The notes: generated from the letters alone by a model not told the origin. Positions 38,725 through 48,415 are shown, numbered from the stretch's first letter. The stretch: 64,000 nt of DNA from Streptomyces sp. NBC_01476 (GCF_036227265.1 NZ_CP109446.1:1811501-1875500); one strand, 5' to 3'. Translations and numbers: made by a program.

Positions 38725-39258
38725 GGTTCGATCCTCCCACGGGGGTACGACAGCCCGTACCGGGCCGTCAACCGGGGGCCCGTCCCGCCGGTGGCCCGGT
38801 GCCGCTACGTCGTGGCTTGTCGCGCGCTGAGGGGGTGCCCCTTCCGGCCGGTGACTTGGCGATGCGCCGTCGTGGCTTGTCGCGCAGTTCCGCCCCCAGA
38901 CTTCGTCCGGGGGGACCCCCAGCGCCCCTAAGGGGGTGCCCCCTCCGGCCGGTGACTTGGCGATGCGCCGTCGTGGCTTGTCGCGCAGTTCCTCGCGCCC
39001 CTGGGGTGCTCGGCTTCCTCCGCATGACGCCCCGGGTTACGCCGGTAGCCGGCGAGCCGAAGGGCGCGCCGGTGTCGAAAGGGAGAACCGCGCGCAGGGA
39101 GCGAGGAACGAGCGAGCGAGCACGGTCGACTTCCCCCAGACTCCGTCCGGGGGTGCCCCCACACCGGGTCTAAGCGCCCGGAGGCGAGAAGGCGGCAAAA
39201 AAGGCAGCGCCCGGAGGCGAGAAGGCGGCAAAAAAAGCAACGTGGCAGGATCGGTGGT
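38725..39258. repeat. Divergent gap with 61-bp direct repeats, CCCCC hairpins and a 33-bp tandem duplication
   Basis: 534 bases between polA and the oxidoreductase gene with no convincing gene. A 61-bp unit occurs at 38831-38891 and 38932-38992 with one mismatch; it ends in GTCGCGCAGTTCC, the reverse of the dispersed family seen at 751-866 and 7349-7476. Two related CCCCCAGAC...GGGGG hairpins lie at about 38893-38915 and 39133-39153. A 33-bp unit is tandemly duplicated at 39174-39239. Promoters of both flanking genes must lie at the ends. Confidence 0.8.
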
Positions 39259-41544
39259 ATGGCGAAGAAGCCGCCGGTCGGCGACCCCGTACAGGACGCA
39301 CCTCAGGTCGGTGCGCCGAAGCACGCTGCCGCGGGGCTTCCCGCGATCGCGCACACCGCGAGGATCGCGGGCGCCCAGATGGGGGCTCGGCGGGCCACCC
39401 TCACGCTGCTCAAGGTCAACCAGAAGAACGGGTTCGACTGTCCCGGCTGCGCCTGGCCCGAGGGCGATCACCGGCACACCTTCGAGTTCTGCGAGAACGG
39501 CGCGAAAGCCGTCGCCGAGGAAGCCACCCTCCGCCGGGTCGGCCCCGACTTCTTCGCCGCCCACCCCGTCGCCGACCTCGCCCGCCGCAGCGGCTACTGG
39601 CTCGGCCAGCAGGGCCGGATCACCCAGCCCGCGTACCTCGCCGAAGGCGCCACCCACTACCAGGCCATCCCCTGGGAACGCGCCTTCGCCCTCATCGCCG
39701 ACGAACTCACCGCGCTGGCCTCCCCCGACCAGGCCGTCTTCTACACCTCAGGCCGCACCAGCAACGAGGCCGCCTTCCTCTTCCAGCTCTTCGCCCGCGA
39801 GTTCGGCACCAACAACCTGCCCGACTGCTCCAACATGTGCCACGAGTCGTCCGGCTCTGCCCTCACCGAAACCCTCGGCGTCGGCAAGGGCAGCGTGCTG
39901 CTCGACGACCTCCACCAGGCCGACCTGATCATCGTGGCCGGCCAGAACCCCGGCACCAACCACCCCCGGATGCTCTCCGCCCTGGAGAAGGCCAAGCACA
40001 ACGGCGCGAAGATCGTCACCGTCAACCCGCTGCCCGAAGCCGGCCTGGAACGCTTCCGCAACCCCCAGACCCCCGCAGGACTGGCCGGCCCCGGCACCAC
40101 CCTCAACGACCTCCACCTGCCGATCAGGCTCGGCGGCGACCAGGCCCTCTTCCGGGCCCTCGGCCGGCTCCTCATCGAAGCCGGCGCCCTCGACGAGGAC
40201 TTCATCGCAGCCCACACCCACGGTTTCGCCACCTACAAGGCCGCCGCCCTGGCCACCGACTGGGCCGACGTCGAACGCGCCACCGGCCTCACCCGTACCG
40301 AGATCGACCAGCTCTTCACCCTCGTGCTGGCGGCCGGAAGCACCGTCGTCTGCTGGGCGATGGGCCTCACCCAGCACAAGCACGCCGTCCCCACCATCCG
40401 CGAAGTCGTCAACTTCCTGCTGCTCGGCGGCAATGTCGGCCGCCCCGGCGCCGGAGTCTGCCCGGTCCGCGGCCACTCCAACGTCCAGGGCGACCGCACC
40501 ATGGGCATCTTCGAACGCCCCCCGGCCGCCTTCCTCGACGCCCTCCAGAAGGAGTTCGGCTTCGCACCCCCACGCGCCCACGGCTTCGACGTGGTCCGCG
40601 CCATCCGCGCGCTCCGCGACGGCGACGCGAAGGTCTTCTTCGCCATGGGCGGCAACTTCGTCGCCGCCTCCCCCGACACCGACGTCACCGAAGCGGCCAT
40701 GCGCAAAGCCCGCCTCACCGTCCATGTGTCCACCAAGCTCAACCGCTCGCACGCCGTCACCGGCGCCCGCGCGCTGATCCTGCCGACCCTCGGCCGTACC
40801 GAGAAGGACCACCAGGCCGCCGGCGACCAGTTCGTCACCGTCGAGGACTCCATGGGCATGGTGCACGCCTCCCACGGCGGCCTCACCCCCGCCTCCCCGC
40901 ACCTGCTCTCCGAACCCGCCATCGTCTCCCGGCTGGCCCGCGCCGTCTTCGGCGACCGCAGCGTCGTCCCCTGGGCGCAGTTCGAACGGGACTACGACCT
41001 CATCCGCGACCGCATCGCCCGCGTCGTCCCCGGCTTCGCCGACTTCAACACCCGGGTCCGCCGCCCCGGCGGCTTCACCCTCCCGCACGCGCCACGCGAC
41101 TCCCGCACCTTCCCCACCGCCACCGGCAAGGCCAACTTCACCGCGGCGCCGGTCGAATACCCCAAGGTGCCCGAAGGCCGGCTGCTGCTGCAGACCCTGC
41201 GCTCGCACGACCAGTACAACACCACCATCTACGGCCTCGACGACCGCTACCGCGGTATCAAGGGCGGCCGCCGCGTCGTCCTGGTCCACCCCGACGACGC
41301 CACCGCGGCCGGCCTCGCCGACGGCGACTACGCCGATCTCGTCAGCGAATGGACCGACGGCACCGAGCGCCGCGCCGACGGCTTCCGCGTCGTCCACTAC
41401 CCCACCCCCCGCGGGTGCGCCGCCGCGTACTACCCCGAGACCAATGTGCTCATCCCGCTCGATCACACCGCTGACACCAGCAACACCCCGGCCGCCAAGT
41501 CCGTGGTGATACGACTGGAGCGGCCGGACCCCACACGGGCCTGA
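39259..41544 (+). CDS. FdhF/YdeP-family molybdopterin oxidoreductase
   Basis: A 761-residue cytoplasmic protein of the YdeP branch of formate dehydrogenase-like molybdenum enzymes. It has GFDCPGCAWPEGDHRHTFEFCENGAKA at about 58-84, the molybdopterin-binding TSGRTSNEAAFLFQLFAREFGTNNLPDCSNMCHESSG with the expected metal-ligand cysteine, GNVGRPGAGVCPVRGHSNVQGDRTMG, and the C-terminal molybdopterin-guanine-dinucleotide domain with RSHDQYNTTIYGLDDRYRG. No N-terminal four-cysteine iron-sulfur motif of full formate dehydrogenases is seen. The substrate is unknown; E. coli YdeP is linked to acid resistance. ATG 39259 follows GGCAGGA. Confidence 0.92.
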   Translation: MAKKPPVGDPVQDAPQVGAPKHAAAGLPAIAHTARIAGAQMGARRATLTLLKVNQKNGFDCPGCAWPEGDHRHTFEFCENGAKAVAEEATLRRVGPDFFAAHPVADLARRSGYWLGQQGRITQPAYLAEGATHYQAIPWERAFALIADELTALASPDQAVFYTSGRTSNEAAFLFQLFAREFGTNNLPDCSNMCHESSGSALTETLGVGKGSVLLDDLHQADLIIVAGQNPGTNHPRMLSALEKAKHNGAKIVTVNPLPEAGLERFRNPQTPAGLAGPGTTLNDLHLPIRLGGDQALFRALGRLLIEAGALDEDFIAAHTHGFATYKAAALATDWADVERATGLTRTEIDQLFTLVLAAGSTVVCWAMGLTQHKHAVPTIREVVNFLLLGGNVGRPGAGVCPVRGHSNVQGDRTMGIFERPPAAFLDALQKEFGFAPPRAHGFDVVRAIRALRDGDAKVFFAMGGNFVAASPDTDVTEAAMRKARLTVHVSTKLNRSHAVTGARALILPTLGRTEKDHQAAGDQFVTVEDSMGMVHASHGGLTPASPHLLSEPAIVSRLARAVFGDRSVVPWAQFERDYDLIRDRIARVVPGFADFNTRVRRPGGFTLPHAPRDSRTFPTATGKANFTAAPVEYPKVPEGRLLLQTLRSHDQYNTTIYGLDDRYRGIKGGRRVVLVHPDDATAAGLADGDYADLVSEWTDGTERRADGFRVVHYPTPRGCAAAYYPETNVLIPLDHTADTSNTPAAKSVVIRLERPDPTRA

Positions 41545-41586
41545 CCCGCAGCGCACCACCCACCGCAGAAACGGAGCCTTCCTCGC

Positions 41587-42069
41587 ATGGCCGAGCAGAC
41601 CACCACCACGTTCCCGCAGGAGATCCTGCAGCAGTACGCCGACCTCGGCCTGGACCTGCCCGCCCTCTTCTCCGGCGGACACCTCGGCGACCGCATGGGC
41701 ATCCAGATCCTCGAAGCGGCACCGGACAAGGTGGTCGGCATCATGCCCGTCGAGGGCAACACCCAGCCCTACGGACTGCTGCACGGCGGGGCCTCCGCGG
41801 TCCTCGCCGAGACCCTCGGGTCCGTCGGCGCGATGCTGCACGGCGGCCCGGCGAAGATCGCGGTCGGCGTCGACCTCAACGCGACGCACCACCGCAGCCT
41901 GCGCTCCGGCACGGTCACCGGTACGGCGACCCCCGTGCACCGCGGCCGCTCCTCCGCCACGTACGAGATCGTCATCACCGACGAGGCGGACAAGCGGATC
42001 TGTACCGCCCGGCTGACCTGCATGCTCCGCCCGACCACGACGGGCGCGAGCAACCCGACCCCGGCCTGA
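41587..42069 (+). CDS. Hotdog-fold thioesterase (PaaI/YdiI-like)
   Basis: A 160-residue hotdog protein: GIQILEAAPDKVVGIMPVEGNTQPYGLLHGGASAVLAETLGSVGA carries the HGG-x-AE thioesterase motif, followed by VGVDLNATHHRSLRSGTVTGTATPVHRGRS. It probably hydrolyses an acyl-CoA. The 42-base distance from the oxidoreductase suggests one transcript. ATG 41587 follows ACGGAG. Confidence 0.93.
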   Translation: MAEQTTTTFPQEILQQYADLGLDLPALFSGGHLGDRMGIQILEAAPDKVVGIMPVEGNTQPYGLLHGGASAVLAETLGSVGAMLHGGPAKIAVGVDLNATHHRSLRSGTVTGTATPVHRGRSSATYEIVITDEADKRICTARLTCMLRPTTTGASNPTPA

Positions 42070-42102
42070 CCCCCGACCCCCCCGCCTCCGGCGCGCCGCG
42101 GC

Positions 42103-42882
42103 TCAGAACTTGGGCCCGACGTGGCGGTCCATCAACGCGACGGAGGCCGCGCGGGCGACCGAGATGTTGTACGGCCGGTCACCGCGCCTGGTCACCCGCC
42201 ACCGCACGCCGACCATGTCGAGGGTGTCGCAGTAGAGCTGCCGGATGTCGGCGGAGGTGTTGGTGAAGAAGTAGCGCGGGTACTCGTAGCGCTTCCGGAC
42301 GCCGCCCACCGTGCGCTCGGTCCAGTTGGTGACGCGGCAGCCGTCGGAGTGCACCAGCCCGCGGATGAACTCCCACGGGTGCGCGTCCACGATCTTCTGC
42401 TGCCACGGCTCCAGGACGATCCGCCGCTCGTGCTTCTTGCCCGGGCCGTGCTGGGGGAACATGCACCACAGGTGGCGGGAGTAGACCTTCACGTTGTGGC
42501 AGCCGGTCCTGCTGACGCGGCAGGTCTTGTTGTGGGGGAAGACGGCGCGCAGGGCGGCCTCGGCGCTGTCCATCAGCCCCGGCCAGCTGTCGGCGCAGGT
42601 GATCATGAGGTTCGGCACACGGTGCCTGGAGTACTGAACGATGTGGCCGTCCCCGAGGTAGAGGCCGAGCAGGTAGCCGTAAGCGGCGGTGTCCAGCGGG
42701 GCGCCGTCGCAGCGGTGGCACGGCCGCTCCCGGCCGGGGCACTCGTCACGCGCCGCGCGGTCCTGATGGAGCCAGTAGCCGATGGTGCCGGAGGGTATTC
42801 CGAGACGGCGCCCGACCTCGGCGTTCGGTACGCCGGAGCGGCAGAGCGTGACGGCCTGGCGACGGAGCAGGGGATCGTGCAT
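42103..42882 (-). CDS. Stand-alone LAGLIDADG-type protein with N-terminal HTH
   Basis: A 259-residue protein. Residues about 5-40 form a helix-turn-helix (AVTLCRSGVPNAEVGRRLGIPSGTIGYWLHQ), then a cysteine cluster (C48, C55, C58) and two homing-endonuclease motifs: LLGLYLGDG at 71-79 and FIRGLVHSDG at 172-181, each keeping the catalytic aspartate (D78, D180). The body between them (NVKVYSRHLWCMFPQHG, EPWQQKIVDAHPWEF) fits the alpha-beta core. It is not inside an intron or intein. The 3'-adjacent tRNA-Leu lies about 90 bases upstream of its start. ATG 42882 is chosen because longer frames run through the tRNA. It could be a DNA-binding regulator, like WhiA, or an active endonuclease. Confidence 0.8.
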   Translation of the reverse strand: MHDPLLRRQAVTLCRSGVPNAEVGRRLGIPSGTIGYWLHQDRAARDECPGRERPCHRCDGAPLDTAAYGYLLGLYLGDGHIVQYSRHRVPNLMITCADSWPGLMDSAEAALRAVFPHNKTCRVSRTGCHNVKVYSRHLWCMFPQHGPGKKHERRIVLEPWQQKIVDAHPWEFIRGLVHSDGCRVTNWTERTVGGVRKRYEYPRYFFTNTSADIRQLYCDTLDMVGVRWRVTRRGDRPYNISVARAASVALMDRHVGPKF

Positions 42883-42971
42883 ACGGCCAGCTTCGCCCGG
42901 AGGGCGGCAACGCGACGAGGAATCGCACGCGTATTCACTCTGTCCAGTGACAGGGTGACGGGGATGACAAG

Positions 42972-43054
42972 TGCCGGGTGCGGGATTCGAACCCGCATGC
43001 CCTCTCGGACAGATGTGTTTGAGACATCCGCGTATGCCGTTCCGCCAACCCGGC
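42972..43054 (-). tRNA. tRNA-Leu (anticodon CAA)
   Basis: The minus strand folds as a class II tRNA: acceptor stem GCCGGGT/ACCCGGC with discriminator A, anticodon loop CTCAAAC (anticodon CAA, reads UUG), a long variable arm (GTCC GAGA GGGC region) and T arm GCGGG-TTCGAAT-CCCGC. No CCA is encoded. Confidence 0.97.
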
Positions 43055-43144
43055 CAGGTCGCCGCTGACAGCGTACCGTGTGGTCGCCGCACACCGCAGC
43101 TGGGTAGGCTTGCGGGCAGGTCCCGTCATGAACCGAGGAGCACC

Positions 43145-43819
43145 GTGAGCGCCCCCGATGAGTCCGATGTCCCCCAGGACGAGCAGCCGCCGCAGGCGGC
43201 GGCGGAGTCCAAGCCGGAAGAGGAGAAGTCGCATGTGCCCCCGCTGACGACCCGGGTCGTCATCGCGGAGGACGAAGCGCTGATCCGGCTGGATCTCAAG
43301 GAGATGCTGGAGGAAGAGGGGTACTCGGTCGTCGGGGAGGCCGGGGACGGCGAGACCGCGGTGAAACTCGCCGGGGAGCACCGCCCGGATCTGGTGATCC
43401 TGGATGTGAAGATGCCGGTGCTCGACGGTATTTCGGCCGCCGAGCGGATCGCCGGGGAGAAGTTGGCGCCGGTGCTGATGCTGACCGCGTTCTCGCAGCG
43501 GGAGCTGGTGGAGCGGGCCAGGGACGCGGGTGCGATGGCGTATCTGGTGAAGCCGTTCACCAAGAGTGATCTGGTGCCGGCGATCGAGATGGCGGTCAGC
43601 CGGTTCCAGGAGCTGCGCGCGCTGGAGGCGGAGATCGCGGACCTGTCGCTGCGGCTGGAGACGCGCAAGCTGGTGGACCGGGCGAAGAGCGTGCTGCAGA
43701 CGAAGTACGGGCTGACCGAGCCGGCCGCGTTCCGGTGGATCCAGAAGACCTCGATGGACCGGCGGATGTCGATGCAGGCGGTGGCGCAGGCCGTGATCGA
43801 CGAGGTCGCCGAGAAGTAG
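43145..43819 (+). CDS. pdtaR: ANTAR-domain response regulator PdtaR
   Basis: A 224-residue regulator. The receiver domain (about 35-155) has the acidic pair in VVIAEDEALIRLD, phospho-acceptor aspartate in LVILDVKMPVLDG, and LTAFSQ and KPF switch residues. The C-terminal ANTAR domain (RKLVDRAKSVLQTKYGLTEPAAFRWIQKTSMDRRMSMQAVAQAVID) binds paired RNA hairpins and acts by antitermination. The cognate PdtaS-type kinase is not adjacent. The first 35 residues are acidic and variable. GTG 43145 follows GAGGAGCACC. The M. tuberculosis homologue (Rv1626) supports the name. Confidence 0.95.
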   Translation: MSAPDESDVPQDEQPPQAAAESKPEEEKSHVPPLTTRVVIAEDEALIRLDLKEMLEEEGYSVVGEAGDGETAVKLAGEHRPDLVILDVKMPVLDGISAAERIAGEKLAPVLMLTAFSQRELVERARDAGAMAYLVKPFTKSDLVPAIEMAVSRFQELRALEAEIADLSLRLETRKLVDRAKSVLQTKYGLTEPAAFRWIQKTSMDRRMSMQAVAQAVIDEVAEK

Positions 43820-43836
43820 CCTTCGGAGGGGCAGGA

Positions 43837-43880
43837 CACAGGTGGGGCCCGGAAGCGACTGCTTCCGGGCCCCACCTGTG
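43837..43880. terminator. Bidirectional terminator between pdtaR and livF
   Basis: A perfect 20-bp inverted repeat (43837-43856 with 43861-43880) and a 4-base gact loop, between convergent genes. It is the strongest hairpin in the window. Confidence 0.95.
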
Positions 43881-43888
43881 GGTGGCGG

Positions 43889-44605
43889 CTAGTCCTCGCC
43901 GAGGTACGTCTTGCGGACGCCTTCGTCGTGGAGGAGTTCCTGGCCGGTGCCGGAGAGCCGGATGGTGCCGATCTCCATCACATGGGCCTGGTCGGCGAGG
44001 GAGAGCGCGGCTTGGGCGTTCTGTTCGACGAGCAGGATGGTGGTGCCCTGGGCCTTGAGTTCCACGATGGTGGACATGATCTTCTGCATCATGATCGGCG
44101 AGAGGCCCATGGAGGGTTCGTCGAGCATGAGCAGTTTGGGCTGGGACATCAGGGCGCGGCCCATGGCGAGCATCTGCTGCTCACCGCCGGAGAGGGTGCC
44201 GGCGGCCTGGCGGCGGCGTTCACCGAGGATGGGGAAGAGCTCGTAGGCGCGCTCGATGTCCTTGGTGATGCCGGCGGTGTCCTTGCGGAGGTAGGCGCCG
44301 AGCTGGAGGTTCTGTTCGATGGTGAGCCGGGGGAAGATGTGCCGGCCTTCGGGTGAGTGGGCGAGTCCGAGAGCGACGATCTTGTGGGCGGGGAGCCGGG
44401 TGAGGGCTTTGCCGTCGAAGACGATGGTGCCGCCGATGGGCTTGAGCAGGCCGCTGAGGGTGCGCAGGGTGGTGGTCTTGCCGGCGCCGTTGGTGCCGAT
44501 GAGGGTGACGACCTGGCCGGCCTCGACGGAGAAGCTGATGCCTTTGACGGCTTCGATCTTGCCGTAGGCGACGCGGAGGTTCTCGACTTCGAGCAGTGCG
44601 GTCAT
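43889..44605 (-). CDS. livF: Branched-chain amino-acid ABC transporter ATPase LivF
   Basis: A 238-residue ABC ATPase: Walker A GTNGAGKT, Q-loop, signature LSGGEQQMLAMGRAL, Walker B LLMLDEPSMGL and the H-loop region. It pairs with LivG to drive import of leucine, isoleucine, valine or related compounds. ATG 44605 overlaps the livG stop by 4 bases. It is last in the unit and ends before the strong bidirectional terminator. Confidence 0.95.
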   Translation of the reverse strand: MTALLEVENLRVAYGKIEAVKGISFSVEAGQVVTLIGTNGAGKTTTLRTLSGLLKPIGGTIVFDGKALTRLPAHKIVALGLAHSPEGRHIFPRLTIEQNLQLGAYLRKDTAGITKDIERAYELFPILGERRRQAAGTLSGGEQQMLAMGRALMSQPKLLMLDEPSMGLSPIMMQKIMSTIVELKAQGTTILLVEQNAQAALSLADQAHVMEIGTIRLSGTGQELLHDEGVRKTYLGED

Positions 44606-45591
44606 CGGTCGTTCTCCTGCTGCTGGTCGTCGCCGGCGTCGGTGCCGGTGCCGGAGTCAGTGCCCGCGTCTGCGTCAGTGCCAACGTCGGTGCCGGCGTC
44701 AGTGCCTGCGTCAGTGCCTGCGGGGGTCGGGGCCGGCGCCGGTGTCTCCGCCGCGGGCGGCGCCGGGCTCGTGCCGGTCCCTTCGACGGGTTCGCCGAGG
44801 TAGGCCGCGATGACCCGTTCGTCGCGCTGTACGACGTCCGAGGTGCCTTCGACGAGCATCTCGCCCTGGAGGAGTACGGCGACGCGGTCGCAGAGGTTGA
44901 AGATGAACCGCATGTCGTGCTCGATGACGAGGACCGCGATGCCCTGGTCGCGGACGGCGAAGACGAGGTCTTCGGTGGCCCGGGTCTCCTGGGGGTTCAT
45001 GCCGGCGGTGGGTTCGTCGAGGAGCAGGAGTCCGGGTTCGCTGGCCAGTGCCCGGGCGATCTCCAGCTTGCGCTGTTCGCCGTAGGGGAGGTTGCGGGCG
45101 AGGTGGTCGGCCTTGTCGGCGAGGCCGGTGAACTCCAGGAGTTCCATGGCGCGTTTGCGGGAGTTGGCTTCCGCCCGGTGGTAGCCGGGGCCGCGGATGA
45201 GGGCGGACAGCAGACCTTCGCGGGTGCGGGTGTGCCGGCCGACGAGGACGTTCTCCAGCACGGTCATGTTGGCGAAGAGCCGGATGTTCTGGAAGGTCCG
45301 GGCGATGCCGGCCTTGGTGACCAGGTGGGGTTTGGGCGGGAGCACGGTGCCGCGGTAGGTGACGGTGCCCTCGGTGGGGACGTACAGCCCGGTGAGGCAG
45401 TTGAAGAAGGTGGTCTTGCCGGCGCCGTTGGGGCCGATCAGGCCGACGATCTCGCCGCTGTTGACGGTGAGGCTGACGTCGCGGACGGCGGTGAGGCCGC
45501 CGAAGCGCATGATCACGCCGCTGGCCTGGAGCAGCGGGCCGTCGTAGGGGGCCTGGCCGGGGGTGGGCGTCTGGGTGCTGGTGGTGGTCAT
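44602..45591 (-). CDS. livG: Branched-chain amino-acid ABC transporter ATPase LivG
   Basis: A 329-residue ABC ATPase: Walker A GPNGAGKTT, signature YGEQRKLEIARAL, Walker B LLLLDEPTAGMNPQE, and the LivG-type C-terminal IEHDMRFIFNLCDRVAVLLQGEML. After the usual end near residue 265 there is an extra tail of about 60 residues, proline-rich and then a GTDAG repeat with many acidic residues. ATG 45591 is chosen; GTG 45603, which overlaps the livM stop, is an alternative. Confidence 0.94.
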   Translation of the reverse strand: MTTTSTQTPTPGQAPYDGPLLQASGVIMRFGGLTAVRDVSLTVNSGEIVGLIGPNGAGKTTFFNCLTGLYVPTEGTVTYRGTVLPPKPHLVTKAGIARTFQNIRLFANMTVLENVLVGRHTRTREGLLSALIRGPGYHRAEANSRKRAMELLEFTGLADKADHLARNLPYGEQRKLEIARALASEPGLLLLDEPTAGMNPQETRATEDLVFAVRDQGIAVLVIEHDMRFIFNLCDRVAVLLQGEMLVEGTSDVVQRDERVIAAYLGEPVEGTGTSPAPPAAETPAPAPTPAGTDAGTDAGTDVGTDADAGTDSGTGTDAGDDQQQENDR

Positions 45592-45599
45592 GGTGTCTT

Positions 45600-47480
45600 T
45601 CACGCCCCTGCCTTGCCGGCCGGGACGGTGTCGGCGCCGAGTGGCCGCTGGGCGGGGATGAGTGCTTCGTCCTCGTGGAATTCCAGTTGCCTGCGCCGGT
45701 TGGGGATGATGCCTTCGGGGCGGAACCGCATGATGAGGATGAGGGCGACGCCGAAGGCGAAGAGTTCGTAGCGCTGGACGAAGCCGAGCTTCTCCGGGAT
45801 GAGGTAGAGCAGGGCCGCGCCGAGGATCGGGCCGCTGACGGTGCCCATGCCGCCGAGGACGACGGCGGCGAGCAGGAACGCCGAGTTGGGCGGTGCGGAG
45901 CCGGCGAACTGGTACGGGTTGGGCACGACGCTGTAGGTGACGTGTGCGCTGACCGTGCCGGCGAGGCCGGCGAGCGAGGCGCCGAGGGCGAAGGCGATCA
46001 GCTTGACCCGGAAGCCGTTGATGCCCATCGCGGTGGCGGCGGTCTCGTCCTCGCGGATGGCGACCCAGGAGCGGCCGATGCGGGAGTCGGCGGCGCGGGT
46101 GAAGACCAGGACCACGATCGCGGTGATGAGCAGCATCAGCAGGTAGTAGTTGGCGAACCTGCCGAGGGTGATGGAGCCGAACTCGTGGGGGGCGCCGAGG
46201 TTGTAGCCGAAGATGGAGAGGTCCGGGATCTGGGAGATGCCGTTCGGGCCGCCGGTGAGTTTGGGTCCGGAGACGCCGTCGAGGTTGTTCACGGCGATCC
46301 GGAAGATCTCTCCGAAGCCCAGGGTGACGATGGCGAGGTAGTCGCCGCGCAGCCGCAGGGTGGGGGCGCCGATGAGGACGCCGAAGACCAGGGCGGCGGC
46401 CATGCCGGTGAGGGCGGCGGCCCAGAAGGGGAACTGGACGCCGGACCAGACGGAGAACTGGGAGCCGGAGACGAGGGCGGCCGCGTAGGCGCCGACGCCG
46501 AGGAAGGCGACGTAACCGAGGTCGAGCAGGCCGGTGAGGCCGACGACGATGTTGAGGCCGAGGGCGACGGTGCCGAAGATCAGGATGTTGACGCCGAGGT
46601 TGGCGTAGTGCTCGTTGTTCTGCACGAACGGGTAGGCGATGGCGGCGAGGAAGCCCATCGTCGAGGCGAACGACCGGTGGCGGGCGCTCAGTTCGGAGAA
46701 CTGCCGGGTCAGGCCGGAGGAGATCAGGCCGGCCGCGCCGAAGGCGACGACGATGACGAAGCCGACGAAGATCTCGGTGTAGTCGGTGCTGATGCCGTAG
46801 GTGAAGATCTCCAGGCCGATGGCGGCCACCAGGGTGATGATGGCGCGCTGGACCCAGCCGGGGAGTGCGGTCGCCCGGGGGAGCCGGCGTTCGGAGGTGG
46901 CCGGGCGCACCCAGCGGTAGAGCAGGTACGGCCAGAGCAGGCCGAGCAGGAAGAGGATGACGAGCGCGACCCAGTGGACCCAGGGGGCCTGTGCCTGCTT
47001 GGTCTTGCGGTCAAGCGGCAGTGCGAGTGCGCCGATGACGCCGGCCAGTGAGGCGACGGCGGCGACGAAGCCGCCGGGGTCGAGGTTGGCGATGCCGCCG
47101 AGTTCCTGGGCGATGGCGATGACCGTGTACCAGGTGACGACGAAGGTGCCGAAGCTGAAGAAGAGCACCGGGTTGGCGGACCGGTTGGGGGTGAGCCAGC
47201 CGAGTCCTTTGAGTCCGGAGGCGGCGAGCATGAACAGGGCGGTGACGATGCCGCCGATGAGGGTCAGCACCTGGAGGCCGCCGGGGTAGCCGCTGACCGT
47301 GAGGTCGCCGGGGAACTCGGTGGTGTAGGTCCAGGACAGGAAGGTCGAGGCGATGGTGCCGACGATGCCCACGGCGGTGAGTGCCCGGGCCGCGGTGAGC
47401 GGCATGGGGATGGGCGGGCTGATCTCGTGGGTGGCGGTCTCGTTGCCAGTGATGACGTTGCTGGTGATGTCGTTGGCCAT
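45600..47480 (-). CDS. livM: Branched-chain amino-acid ABC transporter permease LivM
   Basis: A 626-residue membrane permease. The C-terminal 330 residues are a standard LivM (GLNIVVGLTGLLDLGYVAFLGVGAYAAAL, GDYLAIVTLGFGEIFRIAVNN, the EAA-like SWVAIREDETAATAMGIN). The N-terminal 290 residues add about seven more hydrophobic segments, longer than E. coli LivM but seen in actinobacteria. ATG 47480 is chosen; GTG 47489 overlaps the livH stop. The partners LivH, LivG and LivF flank it in one operon. Confidence 0.93.
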   Translation of the reverse strand: MANDITSNVITGNETATHEISPPIPMPLTAARALTAVGIVGTIASTFLSWTYTTEFPGDLTVSGYPGGLQVLTLIGGIVTALFMLAASGLKGLGWLTPNRSANPVLFFSFGTFVVTWYTVIAIAQELGGIANLDPGGFVAAVASLAGVIGALALPLDRKTKQAQAPWVHWVALVILFLLGLLWPYLLYRWVRPATSERRLPRATALPGWVQRAIITLVAAIGLEIFTYGISTDYTEIFVGFVIVVAFGAAGLISSGLTRQFSELSARHRSFASTMGFLAAIAYPFVQNNEHYANLGVNILIFGTVALGLNIVVGLTGLLDLGYVAFLGVGAYAAALVSGSQFSVWSGVQFPFWAAALTGMAAALVFGVLIGAPTLRLRGDYLAIVTLGFGEIFRIAVNNLDGVSGPKLTGGPNGISQIPDLSIFGYNLGAPHEFGSITLGRFANYYLLMLLITAIVVLVFTRAADSRIGRSWVAIREDETAATAMGINGFRVKLIAFALGASLAGLAGTVSAHVTYSVVPNPYQFAGSAPPNSAFLLAAVVLGGMGTVSGPILGAALLYLIPEKLGFVQRYELFAFGVALILIMRFRPEGIIPNRRRQLEFHEDEALIPAQRPLGADTVPAGKAGA

Positions 47481-47485
47481 GGTGA

Positions 47486-48415
<930 letters not shown>

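Noticed and set aside
42883..43092. N-terminal extension of the LAGLIDADG-HTH gene
   Set aside because: It would run through the tRNA-Leu gene, and the extra residues have no domain; ATG 42882 precedes the HTH directly.
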